Positions 1 through 11,225 are shown, numbered from the stretch's first letter. The stretch: DNA of 64,000 nt from Enterobacter pseudoroggenkampii (GCF_026420145.1 NZ_JAPMLV010000004.1:1-64000), one strand, 5' to 3'. Translations and numbers: made by a program. The notes: generated by a model from the letters alone, not told the origin.

Positions 1-276
1 CGCCTAGGTGAGCCGTTACCCCACCTACTAGCTAATCCCATCTGGGCACATCTGATGGCAAGAGGCCCGAAGGTCCCCCTCTTTGGTCTTGCGACATTAT
101 GCGGTATTAGCTACCGTTTCCAGTAGTTATCCCCCTCCATCAGGCAGTTTCCCAGACATTACTCACCCGTCCGCCGCTCGTCACCCAGGAGCAAGCTCCC
201 TGTGCTACCGCTCGACTTGCATGTGTTAGGCCTGCCGCCAGCGTTCAATCTGAGCCATGATCAAACTCTTCAATTT
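1..276 (-). rRNA. rrs: 16S ribosomal RNA, 5' end (partial)
   Basis: Read on the minus strand, the first bases are AAATTGAAGAGTTTGATCAT followed by GGCTCAG, the classic 5' end of enterobacterial 16S rRNA. Only about 276 nt of the gene lie in the window; the rest of the operon continues past the left edge. Upstream lies the standard rrn leader with boxA and tandem promoters. Confidence 0.97.
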
Positions 277-408
277 AAGTTTGATGCTCGTGAATTAAAC
301 TTCGTAATGAATTACGTATGTTCACTCAGAGACTTGGTATTCATTTTTCGTCCGAGGACGTTAAGAATCCATGTCACTTTGAGTGCCCACACAGATTGTC
401 TGATAAAT

Positions 409-420
409 TGTTAAAGAGCA
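409..420 (-). promoter_or_regulatory. rrn boxA antitermination site
   Basis: The minus strand reads TGCTCTTTAACA, the boxA of enterobacterial rRNA leaders. It binds NusB/S10 and lets RNA polymerase pass Rho-dependent terminators in the untranslated operon. It lies between P2 and the mature 16S end, as expected. Confidence 0.85.
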
Positions 421-455
421 GTGCCGCTTCGTTTTCGCTGCGGCGCGGGGTGTGC

Positions 456-483
456 ATATTACGCTTTCCCGCTTCAGAGTCAA
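456..483 (-). promoter_or_regulatory. rrn P2 promoter
   Basis: On the minus strand a -35 TTGACT (478-483) and a -10 TAATAT (456-461) are 16 bp apart. Position and flanks match P2 of E. coli rRNA operons, about 180 bp upstream of mature 16S. Confidence 0.85.
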
Positions 484-552
484 GCGTTTATTTTCGCTTT
501 TCTCTGCTGACCCGGCGGCGTGTGTGCCGTTGTTCCGTGTCAGTGGAGGCGC

Positions 553-580
553 ATTATAGGGAGTAATTCTGAACCTGCAA
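553..580 (-). promoter_or_regulatory. rrn P1 promoter
   Basis: On the minus strand a -35 TTGCAG (575-580) and a perfect -10 TATAAT (553-558) are 16 bp apart, followed by the GC-rich discriminator GCGCC typical of stringently controlled rrn P1. It lies about 95 bp upstream of P2. Confidence 0.85.
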
Positions 581-663
581 GGATAAAGTGAAATTTATTT
601 ACTGACCGCTCACTTTCCAGGCAAAACCGACTCCAGACCTCAATTTTCGCCTGGTTTTTAAAC

Positions 664-691
664 AAAAACGAGCCGCAAGCGGCTCGTTTTT
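664..691 (-). terminator. clpB terminator
   Basis: An inverted repeat with an 8-bp GC-rich core (CGAGCCGC / GCGGCTCG) and AA loop is flanked by A and T runs, so it can act in both directions. It lies just after the clpB stop codon on the minus strand. Confidence 0.85.
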
Positions 692-703
692 GCGTTTTGT
701 GAC

Positions 704-3277
704 TTACTGCACTGCCACGATGCGATCGTCGTTGGCTTCCAGACGGATAACTTTGCCTGGAACCAGCTCCCCGGAGAGGATCTGCTGCGCCAGCGGGTTT
801 TCGATCTGCTGCTGGATAGCGCGTTTCAATGGACGCGCACCGTACACCGGATCGTAACCATTCTTACTCAGCAGCTTCAGCGCATCGTCGGAGATGTGAA
901 TTTCATATCCACGCTCTTCCAGACGTTTGTACAGACGCTGCAGCTGGATCTGCGCAATCGACGCAATGTGTTTCTCACCCAGAGGATGGAATACCACCAC
1001 TTCATCAATACGGTTGATGAACTCCGGACGGAAGTTATGGCTTACTACACCCAGCACCAAATCCTTCATATGGCTGTAGTCCAGTTCACCGAAACGTTCC
1101 TGAATCAAATCGGAACCCAGGTTCGAGGTCATAATGACAACCGTATTACGGAAGTCGACCGTTCTCCCCTGCCCGTCGGTCAGACGACCATCGTCCAGCA
1201 CCTGAAGCAGGATGTTGAACACATCCGGATGCGCTTTTTCCACCTCATCCAGCAGGATGACGGAATAAGGACGACGACGCACCGCTTCCGTCAGGTAACC
1301 GCCTTCTTCATAACCGACATATCCCGGAGGCGCACCGACCAGACGTGAGACGGAGTGTTTCTCCATAAACTCGGACATGTCGATACGCACCATCGCGTCG
1401 TCGCTGTCGAACATAAAGTTAGCCAGCGCTTTACACAGCTCGGTTTTACCGACACCGGTTGGCCCCAGGAACAGGAACGAACCGATTGGACGATTAGGAT
1501 CGGAAAGCCCCGCACGGCTACGGCGAATAGCGTTCGATACCGCTTCAACCGCTTCGTTCTGACCAATCACACGATTGTGGAGATCGTTCTCCATGCGCAG
1601 CAGTTTTTCACGCTCGCCTTCCAGCATGCGCGCCACCGGAATACCGGTCCAGCGAGCAAGCACTTCCGCGATTTCTGCATCCGTCACCTTATTACGTAAC
1701 AGACGCATCGTTTTCCCTTCTGACTGCGTCGCTATCTCAAGCTGTTTTTCCAGCTCAGGAATTTTGCCGTACTGCAGTTCAGACATCCGCGCCAAATCGC
1801 CGACACGGCGAGCCTGCTCAATGGCAATTTTTGCCTGTTCAAGTTCAGCTTTAATGGTCTGCGTACCGGAAAGGGATGCTTTCTCGGCTTTCCACTCTTC
1901 TTCCAGCTCAGAATACTGGCGCTCTTTATCGTCCAGTTCTTCATTGAGCATATCGAGGCGTTTCTTACTGGCTTCATCAGACTCTTTCTTCAGCGCCTGC
2001 TGTTCCAGCTTGAGCTGAATGATGCGTCGGTCAAGCCGGTCCAACTCTTCCGGTTTCGAGTCAATCTGCATACGAATGCTCGACGCCGCCTCATCAATCA
2101 GGTCGATCGCTTTATCCGGCAGCTGACGGTCAGCGATATAACGATGAGAAAGCGTCGCTGCCGCAACGATGGCCGGGTCAGTGATCTGCACGTGGTGGTG
2201 CAGTTCATAGCGCTCTTTCAGACCACGCAGGATCGCGATGGTATCTTCAACGCTTGGTTCAGCAACAAACACTTTCTGGAAACGACGTTCCAGCGCAGCA
2301 TCTTTCTCAATGTACTGACGGTACTCATCCAGCGTAGTAGCGCCGACGCAGTGAAGCTCACCGCGCGCCAGCGCAGGTTTCAGCATGTTCCCGGCATCCA
2401 TCGCGCCGTCTGCCTTACCCGCGCCAACCATGGTGTGCAGTTCATCGATAAACAGGATAACGTTGCCTTCCTGCTTCGCCAGGTCGTTAAGCACGCCTTT
2501 CAGACGCTCTTCGAACTCGCCGCGGTATTTCGCACCGGCCACCAGCGCGCCCATGTCCAGCGCCAGCACGCGGCGGCCCTTCAGGCCTTCCGGCACTTCA
2601 CCGTTCACAATACGCTGCGCCAGCCCTTCAACAATGGCGGTTTTACCGACACCCGGTTCACCAATCAGCACCGGGTTGTTCTTGGTACGACGCTGCAGTA
2701 CCTGAATGGTACGGCGGATTTCTTCATCACGGCCGATAACCGGGTCAAGTTTGCCCTGTTCAGCACGCTCGGTCAGATCGACCGTAAATTTCTTCAAAGC
2801 CTGACGTTGGTCTTCGGCTCCCTGATCGTTCACGCTTTCACCTCCGCGCATTTTCTCAATCGCCTGAGTCACATTGGCGGTGGTCGCACCGGCAGATTTC
2901 AGCAGGTCGGTCAAGGTACCGCGTGATTCAAGCGCCGCCAGAACAAATAGCTCTGACGAAATAAAGTTGTCCCCACGTTTTTGCGCCAGCTTGTCGCAAA
3001 GGTTCAGCACGCGCACCAGATCCTGCGACGGCTGAACGTCGCCGCCGGTCCCTTCGACCTGCGGCAAACGGCTCAGCGCCTGATCGATAGCGGTGCGTAA
3101 CTGGCCAGCATTAATGCCAGCGGACGTTAATAAAGGACGTACCGATCCCCCTTCCTGATTCAGCAAGGCGCTCATTAAATGAAGAGGTTCGATAAATTGG
3201 TTGTCGTGCCCCAGTGCGAGGGACTGGGCATCGGCGAGAGCAAGCTGGAATTTATTAGTAAGACGATCCAGACGCAT
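704..3277 (-). CDS. clpB: ClpB protein disaggregase (Hsp100)
   Basis: An 857-residue AAA+ ATPase that, with DnaK/DnaJ/GrpE, threads and refolds aggregated cytosolic proteins after heat stress. The product is near identical to E. coli ClpB: an N-terminal Clp repeat domain (about 1-145), NBD1 with Walker A GEPGVGKT, a long coiled-coil middle domain (about 400-530), and NBD2 with Walker A GPTGVGKT. An upstream in-frame ATG (3289) overlaps the Shine-Dalgarno GGAGGAG. The ATG at 3277, which starts MRLDRL as in E. coli, has the proper spacing and was chosen. A sigma-32 type promoter lies about 40 bp upstream, and grpE in this window has one too. Internal translation start giving a short ClpB form is known in E. 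coli but was not examined here. Confidence 0.98.
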   Translation of the reverse strand: MRLDRLTNKFQLALADAQSLALGHDNQFIEPLHLMSALLNQEGGSVRPLLTSAGINAGQLRTAIDQALSRLPQVEGTGGDVQPSQDLVRVLNLCDKLAQKRGDNFISSELFVLAALESRGTLTDLLKSAGATTANVTQAIEKMRGGESVNDQGAEDQRQALKKFTVDLTERAEQGKLDPVIGRDEEIRRTIQVLQRRTKNNPVLIGEPGVGKTAIVEGLAQRIVNGEVPEGLKGRRVLALDMGALVAGAKYRGEFEERLKGVLNDLAKQEGNVILFIDELHTMVGAGKADGAMDAGNMLKPALARGELHCVGATTLDEYRQYIEKDAALERRFQKVFVAEPSVEDTIAILRGLKERYELHHHVQITDPAIVAAATLSHRYIADRQLPDKAIDLIDEAASSIRMQIDSKPEELDRLDRRIIQLKLEQQALKKESDEASKKRLDMLNEELDDKERQYSELEEEWKAEKASLSGTQTIKAELEQAKIAIEQARRVGDLARMSELQYGKIPELEKQLEIATQSEGKTMRLLRNKVTDAEIAEVLARWTGIPVARMLEGEREKLLRMENDLHNRVIGQNEAVEAVSNAIRRSRAGLSDPNRPIGSFLFLGPTGVGKTELCKALANFMFDSDDAMVRIDMSEFMEKHSVSRLVGAPPGYVGYEEGGYLTEAVRRRPYSVILLDEVEKAHPDVFNILLQVLDDGRLTDGQGRTVDFRNTVVIMTSNLGSDLIQERFGELDYSHMKDLVLGVVSHNFRPEFINRIDEVVVFHPLGEKHIASIAQIQLQRLYKRLEERGYEIHISDDALKLLSKNGYDPVYGARPLKRAIQQQIENPLAQQILSGELVPGKVIRLEANDDRIVAVQ

Positions 3278-3315
3278 AACTCCTCCCATAACAGGTCAAA
3301 TTTGCTACTGGAGAT

Positions 3316-3344
3316 TAAATGAGGTCATCCCTCAATTATTCAAG
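3316..3344 (-). promoter_or_regulatory. Sigma-32 heat-shock promoter of clpB
   Basis: The minus strand has CTTGAA (3339-3344), a 14-bp spacer, and CCTCATTTA (3316-3324), close to the sigma-32 consensus CTTGAAA-N13/14-CCCCATnT. It lies between pgeF and clpB, so clpB can be induced separately from rluD-pgeF. Confidence 0.8.
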
Positions 3345-3406
3345 GTTAATGACCTGAATTATGTGAAAAGAAAACGGCACGTACCGGATCGTCTTGATTC
3401 TTTAGG

Positions 3407-4138
3407 TTATATCAGCCAAATAAAACTTGCCATACGACCAGTGGTCTTGTCGCGGCGATAAGAGAAAAAATCACCCTTTTCGGTGAATGTGCAGCGATCG
3501 CCGCCGGAGATCTGCGTTACGCCCACGTTATTCAAACGCTGACGCGCAAGCTGGTAAATATCGGCCAGATATTTATCTCCAGAAGGCAGGAAGGCGTCCA
3601 CCGCTTGCGGATCTTTATCCATAAAGGCGTCGCGGACCTCTGGGCCCACTTCAAAAGCGCGAGGACCAATGGCCGGGCCAAGCCAGGCCATAATATTGGC
3701 GGGCTCATCCTTAAAACAGGCGACGGTTTCTTCCAGCACGCCTTCACACAGTCCACGCCAGCCCGCGTGTGCTGCAGCCACCTCGGTACCTGCACGGTTG
3801 CAGAACAGCACTGGCAGACAATCGGCGGTCATTACGGCACAAACGGTTCCCGGAGTATTGCTGTAAGAGGCATCAGCGCGTTTAGAAGCATAGGGTTCTC
3901 CCGTCAACTTCAGCACCGCCTTGCCGTGAACCTGTTCCAGCCAGACCGGCTTCGACGGCAAGTTCCCCGCAGCAAACAGACGCCTGCGGTTCTCTTCCAC
4001 GTGTTCCAGGTTGTCACCACAGTGCACACCGAGGTTCAATGACTCCCACGCGCCCTGGCTAACACCGCCAGTGCGGGTTGAACTGCAGGCAGCCACGCCA
4101 GCAGGCAATGGCCACTCCGGGACAATCAGTTTGGTCAT
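3407..4138 (-). CDS. pgeF: Peptidoglycan editing factor PgeF (YfiH, laccase-domain family)
   Basis: A 243-residue Cu-oxidase_4 family protein with the same length as E. coli YfiH/PgeF and colinear throughout. The family is reported to remove wrongly incorporated serine from peptidoglycan precursors in E. coli; purine nucleoside and polyphenol oxidase activities have been described for relatives. Family metal-site residues are visible in WLEQVHG, the MTADCLPV stretch and AAAHAGWRG. It overlaps rluD by 4 bp, so the two are probably co-translated. The clpB promoter lies just downstream. Confidence 0.95.
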   Translation of the reverse strand: MTKLIVPEWPLPAGVAACSSTRTGGVSQGAWESLNLGVHCGDNLEHVEENRRRLFAAGNLPSKPVWLEQVHGKAVLKLTGEPYASKRADASYSNTPGTVCAVMTADCLPVLFCNRAGTEVAAAHAGWRGLCEGVLEETVACFKDEPANIMAWLGPAIGPRAFEVGPEVRDAFMDKDPQAVDAFLPSGDKYLADIYQLARQRLNNVGVTQISGGDRCTFTEKGDFFSYRRDKTTGRMASFIWLI

Positions 4139-5115
4139 AACCAGTCCACTTGATCCTTATGTTCTTCGAAATCAGCACGCATGGCGTCAATAAGATCCAC
4201 CATATCCTGAGGGATAGGCGCATGCCACTCCATCTGAATGCCGGTGATAGGATGGTAAAGACGCAGCATGGTCGCGTGCAGCGCCTGACGATCGAATTTA
4301 CGCAATACGCTGATGAACTCATCCGATGCGCCTTTAGGCGGACGCGGACGGCCACCGTAGACCTGATCGCCCACCAGCGGATGGGTAATGTGAGCCATAT
4401 GCACGCGGATCTGGTGAGTACGCCCGGTTTCCAGACGCAGACGCAGGCGCGTATGAATACGGAAGTGTTCCATAATGCGATAGTGCGTCACCGCCGGTTT
4501 ACCCATCGGATGCACCGACATATGGGTACGCTTGGTTGGGTGACGGCTGATAGGCTCCTCCACCGTTCCGCCAGAGGTCATATGCCCAATGGCTACCGCT
4601 TCATACTCACGGGTGATTTCGCGCAGCTGCAGCGACTCCACCAGACGTGTCTGAGCAGGAACGGTCTTCGCCACCACCATCAAACCCGTGGTGTCTTTAT
4701 CCAGACGGTGCACGATGCCCGCGCGCGGGACATCCGCAATCGGTGGATAGTAATGGAGAAGTGCGTTAAGTACCGTACCGTCAGGGTTCCCCGCGCCCGG
4801 ATGAACAACCAGGTCTCGCGGCTTGTTGATCACCAGAATGTCATCATCTTCATAGACGATGTCCAGTGGGATATCCTGCGGCTCGAAGCGGATTTCCTCT
4901 TCGATTTCAGCATTGATGGCGACAGCTTCCCCACCTAACACTTTCTCTTTTGGTTTGTCCCAGATCTTGCCGTTTACCAGCACGCGCTGGTCAAGGATCC
5001 ATTCTTTTATGCGTGAACGCGAATAATCAGGGAACAATTCGGCCAAAGCCTGATCTAAGCGTTGACCGAGCTGATTTTCGGAGACTGTTGCGGTGAGTTC
5101 TACTCGTTGTGCCAT
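4135..5115 (-). CDS. rluD: 23S rRNA pseudouridine(1911/1915/1917) synthase RluD
   Basis: A 326-residue RluA-family enzyme, identical in length to E. coli RluD, which makes three pseudouridines in helix 69 of 23S rRNA and is needed for normal ribosome assembly and termination. It has an N-terminal S4 RNA-binding domain (about 18-80) and the catalytic motif HRLDKDTTGLMV with the nucleophilic Asp. It is divergent from bamD with about 130 bp between, and upstream of and overlapping pgeF. Confidence 0.97.
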   Translation of the reverse strand: MAQRVELTATVSENQLGQRLDQALAELFPDYSRSRIKEWILDQRVLVNGKIWDKPKEKVLGGEAVAINAEIEEEIRFEPQDIPLDIVYEDDDILVINKPRDLVVHPGAGNPDGTVLNALLHYYPPIADVPRAGIVHRLDKDTTGLMVVAKTVPAQTRLVESLQLREITREYEAVAIGHMTSGGTVEEPISRHPTKRTHMSVHPMGKPAVTHYRIMEHFRIHTRLRLRLETGRTHQIRVHMAHITHPLVGDQVYGGRPRPPKGASDEFISVLRKFDRQALHATMLRLYHPITGIQMEWHAPIPQDMVDLIDAMRADFEEHKDQVDWL

Positions 5116-5246
5116 AAACTGCTTCTTCGTTTAACGTTGGGTTTTACGGCTTTGCCGTTTAATATAGTGTGCTATTGTAGCTGGTCTTAATCGGGAGCAG
5201 GAACAGAGTTTCTCCCGGACAAACATTTGAGGAAAGTCAAAACGTC

Positions 5247-5984
5247 ATGACGCGCATGAAATATCTGGTGGCAGCGGCCACGTTGAGCCTGGCTTTGGTG
5301 GGCTGCTCCGGTTCAAATGAACAGGTCCCTGACAATCCGCCGAATGAAATCTATGCGACTGCACAACAAAAGTTGCAGGACGGTAACTGGAAACAGGCGA
5401 TAACGCAACTGGAAGCGTTGGATAATCGCTATCCATTTGGTCCGTATTCGCAGCAGGTACAGTTAGATCTCATCTACGCATACTATAAAAATGCCGATCT
5501 GCCGCTGGCTCAGGCAACCATCGATCGTTTCATGCGTCTGAACCCGACTCATCCTAACATCGACTACGTGATGTACATGCGCGGTCTTACCAACATGGCG
5601 CTGGACGACAGTGCGCTGCAGGGCTTCTTCGGCGTGGATCGTTCCGACCGTGACCCACAGCATGCGCGTGATGCCTTCAATGACTTCTCCAAACTGGTGC
5701 GCGGCTATCCGAACAGTCAGTACGTGACCGACGCCACCAAGCGTCTGGTGTTCCTGAAAGATCGTCTGGCGAAATATGAATACTCCGTGGCGGAATACTA
5801 TACCCGCCGTGGCGCATGGGTTGCCGTGGTTAACCGCGTAGAAGGTATGCTGCGTGATTACCCGGATACTCAGGCAACGCGTGACGGCCTGAAGCTGATG
5901 GAAAATGCTTACCGTCAGATGCAGATGACCGCTCAGGCTGAAAAAGTGGCGAAAATCATCGCCGCGAACAGCAGCAACACCTGA
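5247..5984 (+). CDS. bamD: Outer membrane protein assembly lipoprotein BamD
   Basis: A 245-residue lipoprotein of the BAM complex, which folds beta-barrel proteins into the outer membrane; BamD is its essential lipoprotein in E. coli. The N-terminus is a lipoprotein signal ending in the lipobox LVGC, so mature protein starts at Cys20. The rest is five TPR-like helical repeats. The start has GAGGAAAG upstream. bamE, another BAM subunit, lies much further right. A strong terminator follows, so this is a single-gene unit. Confidence 0.97.
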   Translation: MTRMKYLVAAATLSLALVGCSGSNEQVPDNPPNEIYATAQQKLQDGNWKQAITQLEALDNRYPFGPYSQQVQLDLIYAYYKNADLPLAQATIDRFMRLNPTHPNIDYVMYMRGLTNMALDDSALQGFFGVDRSDRDPQHARDAFNDFSKLVRGYPNSQYVTDATKRLVFLKDRLAKYEYSVAEYYTRRGAWVAVVNRVEGMLRDYPDTQATRDGLKLMENAYRQMQMTAQAEKVAKIIAANSSNT

Positions 5985-5998
5985 TTTTGCCTCAATGC

Positions 5999-6029
5999 AA
6001 AACGGCAGCCTTCGGGCTGCCGTTTTTTT
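5999..6029 (+). terminator. bamD terminator
   Basis: The stem ACGGCAGCC / GGCTGCCGT with a TTCG loop is followed by seven Ts, directly after the bamD stop codon: a typical intrinsic terminator. Confidence 0.9.
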
Positions 6030-6204
6030 ATTCGTTTCTGAGCGTCGCTGAAGCGCGCTAGCCTCAACACATCCTGTCAACTATGGCCCCAATTTATGCC
6101 TTCTACAAGGTAAATCTCACCTCTTCCTGCCCTGCCTCACAAAAAAGATTCCCTGACAAAAACCGACAAAATAACGTGATCTAAATCACACATTTTGACA
6201 TTAG

Positions 6205-6594
<390 letters not shown>

Positions 6595-6617
6595 TCCTTT
6601 AAATTGAGTGTACCGCC

Positions 6618-6641
6618 AACGCGCCTTCGGGCGCGTTTTTT
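6618..6641 (+). terminator. raiA terminator
   Basis: The stem AACGCGCC / GGCGCGTT closed by TTCG and followed by a T run lies 25 bp after the raiA stop. Confidence 0.9.
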
Positions 6642-6705
6642 GTTTTTTATTGACAGGGTGAAAACAGTACGGGTACTTTAACGGTATCACTCACAGGATG
6701 ACTTT

Positions 6706-6753
6706 ATGAAACTTACGCCGTTCTTCTTCGCATTCTTTTTTACCTTCCCCTGA
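6706..6753 (+). CDS. pheL: PheL leader peptide
   Basis: A 15-codon ORF encodes MKLTPFFFAFFFTFP, seven of fifteen residues being Phe, like E. coli pheL. Ribosome stalling at the Phe codons when Phe-tRNA is scarce prevents formation of the downstream attenuator. The codons from 6726 pair with 6778-6790 (CTTCGCATTCTTT / AAAGAATGCGAAG), the expected pause hairpin. Confidence 0.95.
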   Translation: MKLTPFFFAFFFTFP

Positions 6754-6799
6754 ACGGGAGGCGTTTCGTCGTGTGATAAAGAATGCGAAGACGAACAAC

Positions 6800-6828
6800 A
6801 AGGCCTCCCACACCGGGGGGCCTTTTTT
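6800..6828 (+). terminator. pheA attenuator (intrinsic terminator)
   Basis: A ten-base-pair stem AAGGCCTCCC / GGGGGGCCTT (one G-T pair) with a 5-nt loop precedes a T run. It lies between pheL and pheA and is the terminator arm of Phe-tRNA controlled attenuation. Confidence 0.92.
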
Positions 6829-6860
6829 ATTGATAACGATAAAATGAGACAGGCAACACT

Positions 6861-8021
6861 ATGACACCGGAAAACCCGTTACTGGATCTGCGCGTAAAAA
6901 TCAGCGCGCTGGATGAGAAACTGCTGGCGCTGCTGGCCGAACGCCGCGCCCTTGCCGTTGAAGTGGGCAAAGCCAAGCTGGACTCCCATCGTCCGGTCCG
7001 TGATATCGACCGCGAGCGGGATCTGCTGGAACGTCTCATTCAGCTCGGCAAAGCGCATCACCTCGATGCCCACTACATTACCCGGTTGTTCCAGCTCATC
7101 ATCGAAGATTCCGTTCTCACCCAGCAAGCGCTACTCCAGCAGCATCTCAATAAAACCAATCCGCATTCTGCGCGTATCGCCTTCCTCGGGCCCAAGGGCT
7201 CTTATTCTCACCTGGCCGCACGTCAGTATGCCGCACGCCATTTCGAAGAGTTTATTGAGAGCGGCTGTGCGAAGTTTGCCGACATTTTTAACCAGGTCGA
7301 AACCGGCCAGGCGGATTACGCCGTGGTGCCGATTGAAAACACCAGCTCCGGCGCCATCAACGACGTCTACGACTTGCTGCAGCACACCAGCCTGTCGCTG
7401 GTCGGCGAGCTGACGATCCCTATCGATCACTGCGTGCTGGTCTCCGGTTCAACGGACCTGAACACGATCGAAACCGTCTACAGCCACCCGCAGCCGTTCC
7501 AGCAGTGCAGCCAGTTCCTGAACCGCTATCCGAACTGGAAAATTGAGTACACCGAAAGCACCTCGGCGGCGATGGAAAAAGTCGCCCAGGCGAACTCTCC
7601 CACCGTCGCGGCGCTCGGCAGCGAAGCGGGCGGCGCGCTGTATGGTTTACAGGTGCTGGAACGCAACCTGGCAAACCAGACGCAAAACATTACCCGCTTC
7701 GTGGTGCTGGCCCGCAAGGCAATCAATGTGTCTGACCAGGTACCGGCCAAAACCACGCTGCTGATGGCCACCGGCCAACAGGCCGGTGCGCTGGTTGAAG
7801 CCCTGCTGGTACTGCGTAATCACAACCTGATCATGACCCGGCTGGAATCGCGCCCAATCCACGGTAACCCGTGGGAAGAAATGTTCTACCTCGATATCCA
7901 GGCCAACCTGGAATCTGCTTCCATGCAGAAAGCCCTGCGCGAGCTGGGCGAGATCACGCGTTCCATGAAAGTGCTGGGCTGCTATCCGAGCGAAAACGTG
8001 GTGCCGGTCGATCCGATCTAA
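6861..8021 (+). CDS. pheA: Bifunctional chorismate mutase/prephenate dehydratase
   Basis: A 386-residue enzyme, as in E. coli. It converts chorismate to prephenate and then to phenylpyruvate for phenylalanine synthesis. Domains in order: AroQ chorismate mutase (about 1-95), prephenate dehydratase (about 105-285, starting [12 protein letters not shown]), and a C-terminal ACT regulatory domain with the Phe-binding motif LESRP. It is controlled by the pheL attenuator. Its 3' end overlaps the convergent SMP-30 gene by 4 bp, with no terminator visible between them. Confidence 0.98.
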   Translation: MTPENPLLDLRVKISALDEKLLALLAERRALAVEVGKAKLDSHRPVRDIDRERDLLERLIQLGKAHHLDAHYITRLFQLIIEDSVLTQQALLQQHLNKTNPHSARIAFLGPKGSYSHLAARQYAARHFEEFIESGCAKFADIFNQVETGQADYAVVPIENTSSGAINDVYDLLQHTSLSLVGELTIPIDHCVLVSGSTDLNTIETVYSHPQPFQQCSQFLNRYPNWKIEYTESTSAAMEKVAQANSPTVAALGSEAGGALYGLQVLERNLANQTQNITRFVVLARKAINVSDQVPAKTTLLMATGQQAGALVEALLVLRNHNLIMTRLESRPIHGNPWEEMFYLDIQANLESASMQKALRELGEITRSMKVLGCYPSENVVPVDPI

Positions 8022-8890
8022 CGTTCGATAAAACGGCTTTTCTTCATCCCTGCCACGTTAACCGGCAGGGTGAAGATGGCGCCGGAGAGCGGATATTTCG
8101 CCACCTCCTCCGCATCCATATTTTCCCGCGTGGTGGTAATAAACAGCGTTTTCATATCATCGCCGCCAAAGCAAACCATCGTCGGGCAACGTACCGGCAT
8201 GCGGTATTCTTCCAGTTGCTCCCCTTGCGGTGAAAAACGCGCGATGCGCCAGCCGTCAAACAGCGCGCTCCAGTAGCAGCCATCCACGTCCATCGCCGCG
8301 CCGTCTGGTATCCCTTCGCCCTCTTTAAACTGACGAAACACCTCGCGCCTGCCGGGTTCGCCCTGCTCATCAAGCGGCGTACGGTAAATCACACCGTTTG
8401 GCGTGTCTGAGGTAAACATCCACTGCTTATCCGGGCTAAACGCTAAGCCGTTGTGCCCGTGAATATCGCACTGGATCACCTTCGGCGTCAGGTCGTTGTC
8501 GATGCGCATCAGCAGGGCGCCGTTGTAATCTCCCGGCCCCCAGAACGTGCCCGCATAGAACCGGCCCTGATGGTCGGTACCCCCATCGTTAAAACGCGCC
8601 AGCTGCGGGTTAGAGGGGTTGTCGCACACCTTGCGCTGCAGAAGGCCATGCTTATCGGCAAGCCAGATGCCATTGCGCATGGCGACGATAAACCCGCCGC
8701 GCTCGCGCAGCGCGAAACAGCCCACCTCCTCGTGGAAAGAAAGCACGGTGTGTTCCGCCGTCGGCAGATGGTAGCGGTGGATCTCTCCTTCCAGAATATC
8801 GGCCCAGTAGAGCGCGTGCTCGTCGGCGCTCCACGTCGGGCATTCAGGCAAATGCCCGGTGTAATTCAACAGCAGCTGCGGTTCGGCCAT
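8018..8890 (-). CDS. SMP-30/gluconolactonase/LRE family protein
   Basis: A 290-residue six-bladed beta-propeller of the SMP-30 family, whose members hydrolyse sugar lactones such as gluconolactone using a bound divalent metal. Metal-site motifs are visible: PECPTW with the Glu near residue 16, [19 protein letters not shown] and [11 protein letters not shown]. There is no signal peptide, so it is likely cytoplasmic. It sits between pheA and tyrA, which are adjacent in E. coli, so it is an extra gene here. The exact substrate cannot be told from sequence. Confidence 0.88.
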   Translation of the reverse strand: MAEPQLLLNYTGHLPECPTWSADEHALYWADILEGEIHRYHLPTAEHTVLSFHEEVGCFALRERGGFIVAMRNGIWLADKHGLLQRKVCDNPSNPQLARFNDGGTDHQGRFYAGTFWGPGDYNGALLMRIDNDLTPKVIQCDIHGHNGLAFSPDKQWMFTSDTPNGVIYRTPLDEQGEPGRREVFRQFKEGEGIPDGAAMDVDGCYWSALFDGWRIARFSPQGEQLEEYRMPVRCPTMVCFGGDDMKTLFITTTRENMDAEEVAKYPLSGAIFTLPVNVAGMKKSRFIER

Positions 8891-8907
8891 GACAGTTCCC
8901 CAAAATG

Positions 8908-8931
8908 AAAAAAGCCAGCAATGCTGGCTTT
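8908..8931 (-). terminator. aroF-tyrA operon terminator
   Basis: On the minus strand the stem AAAGCCAGC / GCTGGCTTT is followed by a T run, about 20 bp after the tyrA stop. It separates the operon from the SMP-30 gene on the same strand. Confidence 0.88.
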
Positions 8932-8950
8932 CAGTATATACATCATCGCA

Positions 8951-10072
8951 TTACTGGCGACTGTCATTTGCCTGGCGCAACAGCGTCCGGCTCTCACTCT
9001 GGAAACGCTGCGCGTAATCGCCAAACCAGTGCTCGACCTTGCGGAAGCTGTCGATAAACGCCTGCTTGTCTCCGTGCTCCAGCAGCGTAATGGCTTCCCC
9101 AAAGCGCTGATAGTAGCGCTTGATCAGCGCCAGGTTGTTCTCGGAGGACATAATAATGTCCGCGTAAAGCTGCGGATCCTGCGCGAACAGGCGGCCGACC
9201 ATCGCCAGCTCCAGACGATAGATCGGTGAAGAGAGTGCCAGCAGTTGTTCAAGCTGCACGTTCTCTTCCGCCAGATGCAGGCCGTAGGCAAACGTCGCAA
9301 AGTGGCGCAGCGCCTGAATGAACGCCATGTTCTGATCGTGCTCGACCGCGCTGATGCGGTGCAGTCGCGCACCCCATACCTGAATCTGTTCCAGGAACCA
9401 CTGATAGGCTTCCGGCTGACGGCCATCGCAGTAAACCACCACCTGCTTAGCCAGGCTGCCGCTGTCCGGGCCAAACATTGGGTGCAGGCCCAGCACCGGG
9501 CCGGTATGTGCAGCCAGCATGGCCTGTAGCGGACCATTTTTGACAGAGGCCAGATCCACCAGGATGCAATCTTTCGGCAAAGGAGGCAGCTTTTCGATGA
9601 TCTGCTCCGTCACGTGGATCGGCACGCTGACGATAACCATCCCGGCATCTTTCATGAGTTCCGGTGCCTGCGCCCAGTCCTCTTTTTCCAGAATGCGCAC
9701 CTGATAGCCAGACAGCGTCAGCATTTTTTCAAACAGACGCCCCATCTGCCCTGCACCACCGACAATCACCACCGGACGCAGGGACGGGCAGAGAGTTTTA
9801 AAACCCTTGTCGTTTTCGCTGGAATAGGACTCCCGCATCACGCGACGCAGAACATCTTCTATCAGGTCCGGCGAAACGCCCAGCGCCTGCGCCTCTTTGC
9901 GACGGGAGGCCAGCATGGAGGCTTCGCGCTCCGGGACGTAAATCGGCAAGCCGTATTTGCTTTTCACCTCACCCACTTCGGCAACCAGCGCCATACGGCG
10001 CGCCAGCAGATCCAGCAGCGCCTTATCCACTTCATCAATTTGATCGCGCAGTGCGGTCAATTCAGCAACCAT
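8951..10072 (-). CDS. tyrA: Bifunctional chorismate mutase/prephenate dehydrogenase
   Basis: A 373-residue enzyme, the same length as in E. coli, making 4-hydroxyphenylpyruvate for tyrosine. An AroQ chorismate mutase domain (about 1-90) precedes an NAD-dependent dehydrogenase whose Rossmann motif VGGAGQMG starts near residue 104. It is 11 bp downstream of aroF in a tyrosine-biosynthetic operon, presumably TyrR controlled from the aroF promoter. Confidence 0.98.
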   Translation of the reverse strand: MVAELTALRDQIDEVDKALLDLLARRMALVAEVGEVKSKYGLPIYVPEREASMLASRRKEAQALGVSPDLIEDVLRRVMRESYSSENDKGFKTLCPSLRPVVIVGGAGQMGRLFEKMLTLSGYQVRILEKEDWAQAPELMKDAGMVIVSVPIHVTEQIIEKLPPLPKDCILVDLASVKNGPLQAMLAAHTGPVLGLHPMFGPDSGSLAKQVVVYCDGRQPEAYQWFLEQIQVWGARLHRISAVEHDQNMAFIQALRHFATFAYGLHLAEENVQLEQLLALSSPIYRLELAMVGRLFAQDPQLYADIIMSSENNLALIKRYYQRFGEAITLLEHGDKQAFIDSFRKVEHWFGDYAQRFQSESRTLLRQANDSRQ

Positions 10073-10083
10073 AACTAAACCTC

Positions 10084-11154
10084 TTAAGCCAGACGCGTCG
10101 CCAGCTGGCCGTTCAAATCTTTGTGGATCTCACGCAGCAGCGCATCGGTGGTCTCCCAGCTGATGCAGGCATCCGTCACGGAGACGCCGTGCTTCATGGC
10201 ACTGCGCGGTTGTTCAGACGACTGATTGCCTTCATGAATATTGCTCTCAATCATCAGACCGATAATCGAACGATTGCCATCTTTGATCTGTGCGACCACG
10301 GATTCCGCAACCGCTGGCTGGCGACGGTAATCTTTATTCGAATTACCATGACTGCAATCTACCATCAGTGCCGGGCGCAGTCCCGCCTGCTCCATCTCTT
10401 TTTCACACTGCGCCACGTCCGCCGGGCTGTAGTTCGGGGCTTTCCCGCCGCGCAGGATCACATGGCCATCGGGGTTGCCCTGCGTTTGCAGGAGGCATAC
10501 CTGGCCCGCCTGGTTGATACCGACAAAACGGTGCGGCATGGCGGCAGCACGCATGGCGTTGATCGCCGTCGCCAGGCTGCCATCGGTACCGTTTTTAAAA
10601 CCAACCGGCATCGACAGGCCCGACGCCATCTCGCGGTGGGTTTGCGATTCCGTGGTACGCGCGCCAATCGCGGACCAGCTGAACAGATCGCCCAGGTATT
10701 GAGGACTATTAGGATCCAGCGCTTCGGTTGCCAGCGGCAGCCCCATGCTGACCAGCTCCACCAGCAGGCGACGCGCAATCTTCAGACCTGCTTCCACATC
10801 AAACGAGCCATCCATGTGCGGATCGTTAATCAACCCTTTCCAGCCGACGGTAGTACGTGGCTTCTCAAAATAGACGCGCATCACCAGATAGAGGCTATCG
10901 CTGACCTCCTCCGCTAATGTTTTAAATCGACGAGCGTACTCAATGGCGGTTTCAGGATCGTGAATGGAGCAAGGACCGCATACCACCAGCAGGCGCGGAT
11001 CGCGGCCGGCGATAATGTCAGAAATGGTCTGGCGAGAGTGCTCAATCTGAGCCTCCTGCGCGACGCTAAGCGGAAATTCTGCTTTCAGTTGATCCGGGGT
11101 AATTAAAACCTGTTCGTCAGTGATATGTACGTTGTTCAGCGCGTCTTTTTGCAT
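10084..11154 (-). CDS. aroF: 3-deoxy-7-phosphoheptulonate synthase, Tyr-sensitive
   Basis: A 356-residue class I DAHP synthase that condenses phosphoenolpyruvate and erythrose 4-phosphate, the first step of the shikimate pathway. It is colinear with E. coli AroF, including GPCSIHDPE and [10 protein letters not shown] of the active site. The frame is open to 11199, but the ATG at 11154 (MQKDALNN) matches the family start and was chosen. It is the first gene of aroF-tyrA, with TyrR boxes upstream. Confidence 0.97.
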   Translation of the reverse strand: MQKDALNNVHITDEQVLITPDQLKAEFPLSVAQEAQIEHSRQTISDIIAGRDPRLLVVCGPCSIHDPETAIEYARRFKTLAEEVSDSLYLVMRVYFEKPRTTVGWKGLINDPHMDGSFDVEAGLKIARRLLVELVSMGLPLATEALDPNSPQYLGDLFSWSAIGARTTESQTHREMASGLSMPVGFKNGTDGSLATAINAMRAAAMPHRFVGINQAGQVCLLQTQGNPDGHVILRGGKAPNYSPADVAQCEKEMEQAGLRPALMVDCSHGNSNKDYRRQPAVAESVVAQIKDGNRSIIGLMIESNIHEGNQSSEQPRSAMKHGVSVTDACISWETTDALLREIHKDLNGQLATRLA

Positions 11155-11225
11155 GATGGCGATCCTGTAAAGCTCGTTTGCGATAGTTGTTTTCCTCAAA
11201 GAGGTGAAACCACGATACCATAAAA

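Noticed and set aside
2144..2926. 260-codon open frame on the plus strand within clpB
   Set aside because: It lies wholly antisense to the conserved clpB gene and has no ribosome site or family resemblance; it is a shadow of GC-rich coding.
4150..4938. 262-codon open frame antisense to rluD
   Set aside because: Fully inside rluD on the other strand, no motif or known family; codon-bias artefact.
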